Assembly (NCBI GenBank): GCA_947494965.1
Contig: CANLWV010000004.1
Span: forward strand, 1-64,000
Length of the DNA: 64,000 nt
Source of the DNA: an uncultured Salinicoccus sp.
Lineage (GTDB): Bacteria > Bacillota > Bacilli > Staphylococcales > Salinicoccaceae
Reading direction: 5' to 3'
Below, in pieces: positions 60,589 to 64,000 of this stretch. Every line of letters starts with the position of its first letter. Position 1 is the first letter of the stretch. Position numbers and translations under genes: made by a program. The notes beneath the pieces are model-generated. The model was not told the origin of the DNA, did not search any database, and saw nothing but the letters and a program-made list of their open reading frames with translations.

Positions 60589-61437
60589 TTATTCGTAGTA
60601 TCCTTCGGTGGATTTTCTGAATCCTTCGAATTGATCACCATCGTGACCGAACCATATCTGAGCGTCTTTCTCTTTTGCCATACGTTTGACCCTCTCAACA
60701 GAGCGCGCCCATCCGATGGAATCATATAGGATGCCGGGCGGCTTAATTGGAGATTCCATGCTTTCTTTTGTATAGATGGCATCAGATGCGAGGATAAGCG
60801 TACCGAGTTCGCCTGTTTCGACTTCCAAACCGATCATGCCCCAGGCGTGGCCGCTGCCGAAATTCAAGACTTTGACGCCTTTGACGATTTCGAGGTTATC
60901 CTCATAAGATTTGATGGTCTTCCATGTCAGGTCATTCTTGATCCAGGCATCGATATCTGCCCAGATATAAGCTCCCTCCTTCTGATTTCTCGCATATGTC
61001 TGCATCGTACCGTTCAATTCATCGTCATGTACGATCACTACAGCGTTCGTAAAATATTCTAGGCAACCGGCGTGGTCGAGGTGGAGGTGGGAGGCGACTA
61101 CATAATCGACTTCTTTAGGGTCTACATTGATCTGCTCGAGCCTGTTTGGGAGATAGCATTCTTCGCTTGCTGAGTAGGGGAAGGCTTTCTGGGTCTGCTC
61201 TATCCATCTGCCATCTTTCCCCATGGCGTTCGGGTTACAGGCGGTATCGAAAAGGATTTTTGCTTCGGGATGGTCGATGAAGACAGTGTAGATGGGGAAT
61301 TCAATCATCTCGTTCGGAGCATTGGGATTATCGAGCGTGGCTTGATTGGAGTTGGCGATCATCAGATTCTTATCCATCTTTAAGGTTCCATTGTCCAAAA
61401 CGTACAGTTTGAGTCTGTCTTGATTTACATTTGCCAT
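60589..61437 (-). CDS. Metallo-beta-lactamase-fold lactonase (AHL/gamma-butyrolactone lactonase family)
   Basis: A 282-residue MBL-fold hydrolase of the AttM/AiiA type. The two-metal motif ASHLHLDHAGC is near residue 118; further ligands are in GSGHAWGMIG, LASDAIYT and WFGHDGDQF, matching H..D..H spacing. The start is the ATG at 61437 with GGGGTGAT upstream; the frame extends 32 codons further back through the promoter and is not used. The partner downstream is an alcohol dehydrogenase, as in the attKLM/blcABC lactone-degradation operon. Confidence 0.85.
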   Translation of the reverse strand: MANVNQDRLKLYVLDNGTLKMDKNLMIANSNQATLDNPNAPNEMIEFPIYTVFIDHPEAKILFDTACNPNAMGKDGRWIEQTQKAFPYSASEECYLPNRLEQINVDPKEVDYVVASHLHLDHAGCLEYFTNAVVIVHDDELNGTMQTYARNQKEGAYIWADIDAWIKNDLTWKTIKSYEDNLEIVKGVKVLNFGSGHAWGMIGLEVETGELGTLILASDAIYTKESMESPIKPPGILYDSIGWARSVERVKRMAKEKDAQIWFGHDGDQFEGFRKSTEGYYE

Positions 61438-61468
61438 ACATATCACCCCAGTTTCATATAGTACTCCA

Positions 61469-61497
61469 ATTATATTTGTAAACGTTTTCAAATACAA
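61469..61497 (-). promoter_or_regulatory. Promoter of the lactonase-adh operon with an embedded cre site
   Basis: On the minus strand TTGTAT (61492-61497), a 17-base spacer and TATAAT (61469-61474). The spacer holds TGTAAACGTTTTCA (61477-61490), a full match to the cre consensus TGWAANCGNTNWCA. CcpA bound there would block RNA polymerase, so carbon catabolite repression is predicted. Confidence 0.82.
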
Positions 61498-61660
61498 ATA
61501 TTGGTGATTCAAAAAGGAAATAATTTGAATCATATTGATTTTCTGTCTCTAGAGTTACAAAAGATTTTATGTAAAGGTTTAATCGAAATCGACTCAATAA
61601 TCATGATGAAAAACTTTATGTAAGTGCATTTTGCTCCGATTAACGGGGATTTGGAAAACA

Positions 61661-61698
61661 AATAGTGCCATTCGTCTATATAGACGAATGGCACTATT
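61661..61698. repeat. 38-bp perfect palindrome
   Basis: Bases 61661-61679 (AATAGTGCCATTCGTCTAT) are the exact reverse complement of 61680-61698, with no loop. It is not followed by a clean T-tract on the plus strand; on the minus strand TTGTTTTCC follows. It could be a bidirectional terminator without neighbouring genes to end, a cruciform or protein site, or a mobile-element relic. Confidence 0.85.
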
Positions 61699-61789
61699 CT
61701 GTGAACTCGCTGCAATCCAATTTGTATCAGTTTTCACTATACCTCTATTACTGTCAAAGCCTCTGAGACCTCTGTAACCAGGTCATCTA

Positions 61790-61954
61790 TCCTCAGGATT
61801 GAAAGTTACATAGAAAATACCCTTCTCATTGGAGAACTCCTGGGTCAGTCCTTTTATCTTTAACATCATGCTCATCCTTGTTTTATGGGATCGAAAATTA
61901 TCTTTTATGTTAATTTTATATCACCAGTACGGGGGAGTTATTAATTATAAGAGA
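61790..61954 (-). pseudogene. Decayed 5' fragment of an ABC ATPase gene with its promoter (right copy of direct repeat)
   Basis: The minus strand reads MMLKIKGLTQEFSNEKGIF and then diverges, against MMIEIKDLTQEFSNGKGIF of the intact ATPase at 51.6 kb. The start, the weak RBS, the -10 (TAAAAT) and -35 (ATAACT) with 17-base spacing are all conserved. Homology stops after about 27 codons, at 61790. It is a remnant, not a gene. Confidence 0.85.
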
Positions 61955-62254
61955 GCGAACTATCTATATTAGGATAAATTATTACTTTTCAAAAGATCTA
62001 CCCAAGCGATTTAGAAATTGGACGGCGATACATCTAGCACCCTTAGTCGTGCAAATAAAAAACTATTCCAAGTAGTTTTCAATATACAATAAATTCTACT
62101 AACTTTGAACTTAAAATGAGAATAGATGGACATTTTGCAAATAATAATAGAAGTATAATAAATATCAGAAAATTTGGATTATTGGTTGTAATCTGAAAAC
62201 GATGAGTTATAATAATTGTATACAGTTATTCAGATATACAAGGAGGTGGTTGTT

Positions 62255-62938
62255 ATGCATGACAGTATGGATGCTCAAATAAGTAGAATTTCTGCAAAGG
62301 ATATAGCTTATGAACAAGTAAAGGAAAAAATTATCAATTGTGTCCTTAATCCTGGCGAACTAATTATAAATGGGGAACTAGGTGAAGAACTTGGAATAAG
62401 TCGTACTCCTTTAAGAGAAGCCTTGCAAAGATTAGAGATAGAAGAGCTTGTAAATAGAAATTCTAACGGAACATTTAGCGTAGCCCCAATATCGGTAAAG
62501 GAAGTACGAGAGTTGTTTATAATGAGGAGTAAATTAGAAGGAATACTTATACATGATGCAATTGATAACCTAACGGCCCAAAATATAGAGTATCTAACTT
62601 ATTTGACCAAAATGGTAAAAGCAACTTCTAAAATTGAAGATTATTATGACACTGAGAATTTTGGAGGAAAATTTCATTCTGCTATCTATTCAATCAGTCA
62701 AAACTCAACAGTTGTAAACATTATTTACCAACTTAATGATCGAATTAACAGATATCGAAGGTTAGCTCATAACCATTTTGAAGATATAAAAACCTCTTCT
62801 GAAGAACATGATTATATCCTAAAATATATGATCAATAGAGACAAAATAAATGCTGAGTATGAAATTGAAAGCCATATAATCAAAGCTATGAATGTAGCTG
62901 TTAAAGCTATTGAAAAGTTTGAAAGCGTTACCAAATAA
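62255..62938 (+). CDS. GntR-family transcriptional regulator (FadR/FCD subfamily)
   Basis: A 227-residue regulator. The N-terminal winged helix (residues about 12-75) contains YEQVKEKIINCVLNPGE and the recognition helix LGISRTPLREALQRLEIEELV. The C-terminal helical FCD effector domain (about 85-220) includes LFIMRSKLEGIL and metal-type FHSAIYSIS. Ligands of this subfamily are small carboxylic acids. The start is the ATG at 62255 with AGGAGGTGG upstream. The opine-dehydrogenase-type gene begins 30 bases downstream, so it likely controls that gene. Strongly A+T-rich, unlike the core genome. Confidence 0.9.
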   Translation: MHDSMDAQISRISAKDIAYEQVKEKIINCVLNPGELIINGELGEELGISRTPLREALQRLEIEELVNRNSNGTFSVAPISVKEVRELFIMRSKLEGILIHDAIDNLTAQNIEYLTYLTKMVKATSKIEDYYDTENFGGKFHSAIYSISQNSTVVNIIYQLNDRINRYRRLAHNHFEDIKTSSEEHDYILKYMINRDKINAEYEIESHIIKAMNVAVKAIEKFESVTK

Positions 62939-62968
62939 AAAGACTGAAAAGAAAGCAGGGGTGTTTCA

Positions 62969-64000
62969 ATGAGTTATGCAGTAATAGGTGGCGGGAATAC
63001 TGGGCAGGCAATTTCCGGTTATCTTTCATTAAACGGAGAAAAGGTACGATTATTTACCAGGGATGCAGAAAGAGCCGAAAAAATCACTAAATACGGATTA
63101 AAAGTTGAAGGGGTATATTCAGGACAGGTTGAGGTGGAAGCAAGTACATCATTAGAGGATGTTGTTAAAGGAACAGAATATATAATAATTTCAACGACTG
63201 CTGCTGGTCACAAACCTACACTCAAAGAGTTAAAAGGATTATTAGAATATAATCAATCCATAATTTTTATACCTGGTTATTGGGGGGCTTTGGAGGCTGC
63301 ACAGATATTAGGAAAGGATATAGCTGATAAAAATATTACTGTGGCGGAAACAAGCGCTCAACCATTTATCAGTAAAACAGACGACAAAGGAACTGTATCA
63401 ATACCTAAAATAAAAAATAATGTTCTTGTTGCGACACTAGTTACCCAAAAAGCACAGCCAGAATTATCTTTAGAATTTTTAAAACGTTTTCCTCATCTAG
63501 TAACATCGAAAAATATATTTGAAACATCTCTTAATAATTCTAATGTTGTAGTACATGTTCCAATTTCGATCTTTAATGGAAGTAGAATAGATAGCGCCCA
63601 GCCTTTTGAATTTTATCCGGAAGGTGTTTCTCCACTAACTGTGAAATATATTGAAAAGTTGGATGAAGAGAGAAGGGAAATAGCTGATTTATTCGACGTA
63701 CAGACCAAAGATATACTCACTATACTAAATGATTTTTACGACACTGATTACTCGAGCTTATATGAAGCATTGCCTAGTTTGTTTGCTTCAGGTGCAGCGC
63801 CAACCACTGTAAACCATAGATATTTTACAGAGGACATACCTTATGGTCTTGTAGCTATTTCTGAGATTGCAAAAAAGTCAGGCGTTAAAATACCATACAC
63901 TGACTCATTAATCAATACATCTTCATTGTTCTCAAATGAAGACTACAGAAATATAGGGGTCAATTTGGAGAATTTTTCATTTGATGATTTGTTTAGTTTT
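62969..64000 (+). CDS. NAD/NADP octopine/nopaline dehydrogenase family protein (cut by window end)
   Basis: 344 codons are visible, without a stop, starting MSYAVIGGGNTGQAISGYL with a Rossmann dinucleotide site (GGGNTG). The middle NVVVHVPISIFNGSRID and the C-terminal-domain NHRYFTEDIPYGLV match the helical domain of opine dehydrogenases. Family members reductively join amino acids to keto acids, or oxidise such opines; ketopantoate reductase is a more distant alternative. The family is about 350-400 residues, so little is missing. RBS GCAGGGGTG; co-directional with the GntR gene 30 bases upstream. Confidence 0.85.
   Translation, partial: MSYAVIGGGNTGQAISGYLSLNGEKVRLFTRDAERAEKITKYGLKVEGVYSGQVEVEASTSLEDVVKGTEYIIISTTAAGHKPTLKELKGLLEYNQSIIFIPGYWGALEAAQILGKDIADKNITVAETSAQPFISKTDDKGTVSIPKIKNNVLVATLVTQKAQPELSLEFLKRFPHLVTSKNIFETSLNNSNVVVHVPISIFNGSRIDSAQPFEFYPEGVSPLTVKYIEKLDEERREIADLFDVQTKDILTILNDFYDTDYSSLYEALPSLFASGAAPTTVNHRYFTEDIPYGLVAISEIAKKSGVKIPYTDSLINTSSLFSNEDYRNIGVNLENFSFDDLFSF

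Larger units (their letters stand above)
61498..62254. other. A+T-rich gene-free region with palindrome and ABC-gene remnant
   Basis: About 750 bases without a credible intact gene. It contains the 38-bp palindrome at 61661-61698 and the ABC ATPase remnant at 61790-61954; 61955-62220 is A+T-rich with nothing recognisable. The gntR promoter must lie near its right end: TATAAT is present at 62212-62217 without a clear -35. Confidence 0.6.

Noticed and set aside
61530..61715. A 61-codon minus-strand frame upstream of the lactonase gene
   Set aside because: It reads across the perfect palindrome and A+T-rich DNA, with no RBS; not a gene.

Overview
The window is a chromosomal segment of a low-GC Gram-positive coccus of the family Staphylococcaceae. 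The gene order from the 5S rRNA end through tmk, darA, holB, ricT, yabA, rsmI, metG, rsmA, veg, ispE, purR, ridA, spoVG, glmU, prs, rplY, pth, mfd, rqcP, divIC, tilS, hpt, ftsH, hslO, cysK, folPBK and lysS is the conserved origin-proximal order of Bacillales. The sporulation genes that Bacillus carries in the same stretch (spoVT, yabP, yabQ, sspF) are absent, as in staphylococci. The base composition looks higher in G+C than in Staphylococcus, and SpoVG and ribosomal protein L25 have long acidic tails. Together these suggest a halotolerant relative such as Salinicoccus; the genus is an inference.

Layout. (1) 1-37.5 kb is housekeeping, nearly all on the + strand, with many 1-56 nt gene overlaps and clear hairpin terminators. 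One accessory insert lies between veg and ispE: an NADPH-FMN reductase, a LytTR regulator fused to a degenerate ABC-ATPase domain, and a two-gene ABC-2 exporter. (2) 37.5-38.3 kb holds seven tRNA genes (Val, Thr, Gly, Arg, Pro, Ala, Ile). (3) 38.3-40.6 kb has divergent pdxR and pdxS with a shared palindromic operator, but no pdxT. (4) 40.8-47.7 kb is a complete minus-strand histidine operon, hisZGDCBHAFI(E), divergent from yerC (TrpR-family). Two matching inverted repeats in the intergenic region are good candidates for YerC operators. (5) 48.2-51.7 kb holds an ACR3-type transporter gene broken by one stop codon, a small haem-copper-oxidase-like membrane protein and an ABC transporter. (6) 51.8-59.1 kb is a defence island: McrB, McrC, a C5-cytosine methyltransferase, a Sau3AI/MutH-type endonuclease, Vsr and an uncharacterised PD-(D/E)XK-like protein. 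(7) 59.4-61.5 kb is a lactonase/alcohol-dehydrogenase operon with a cre (CcpA) site inside its promoter. (8) 61.5-64 kb is A+T-rich, with a 38-bp perfect palindrome, a decayed copy of the start of the 51-kb ABC ATPase gene, a GntR/FCD regulator and an opine-dehydrogenase-family gene cut by the window end.

The most notable structural observation is that the defence island and the lactonase operon lie between two same-orientation copies (about 165 bp) of an ABC-transporter promoter plus gene start. The left copy is intact and the right copy is a remnant. This points to duplication or insertion as the route by which the block arrived. No CRISPR array, prophage, intact insertion sequence, T-box or metabolite riboswitch was recognised.
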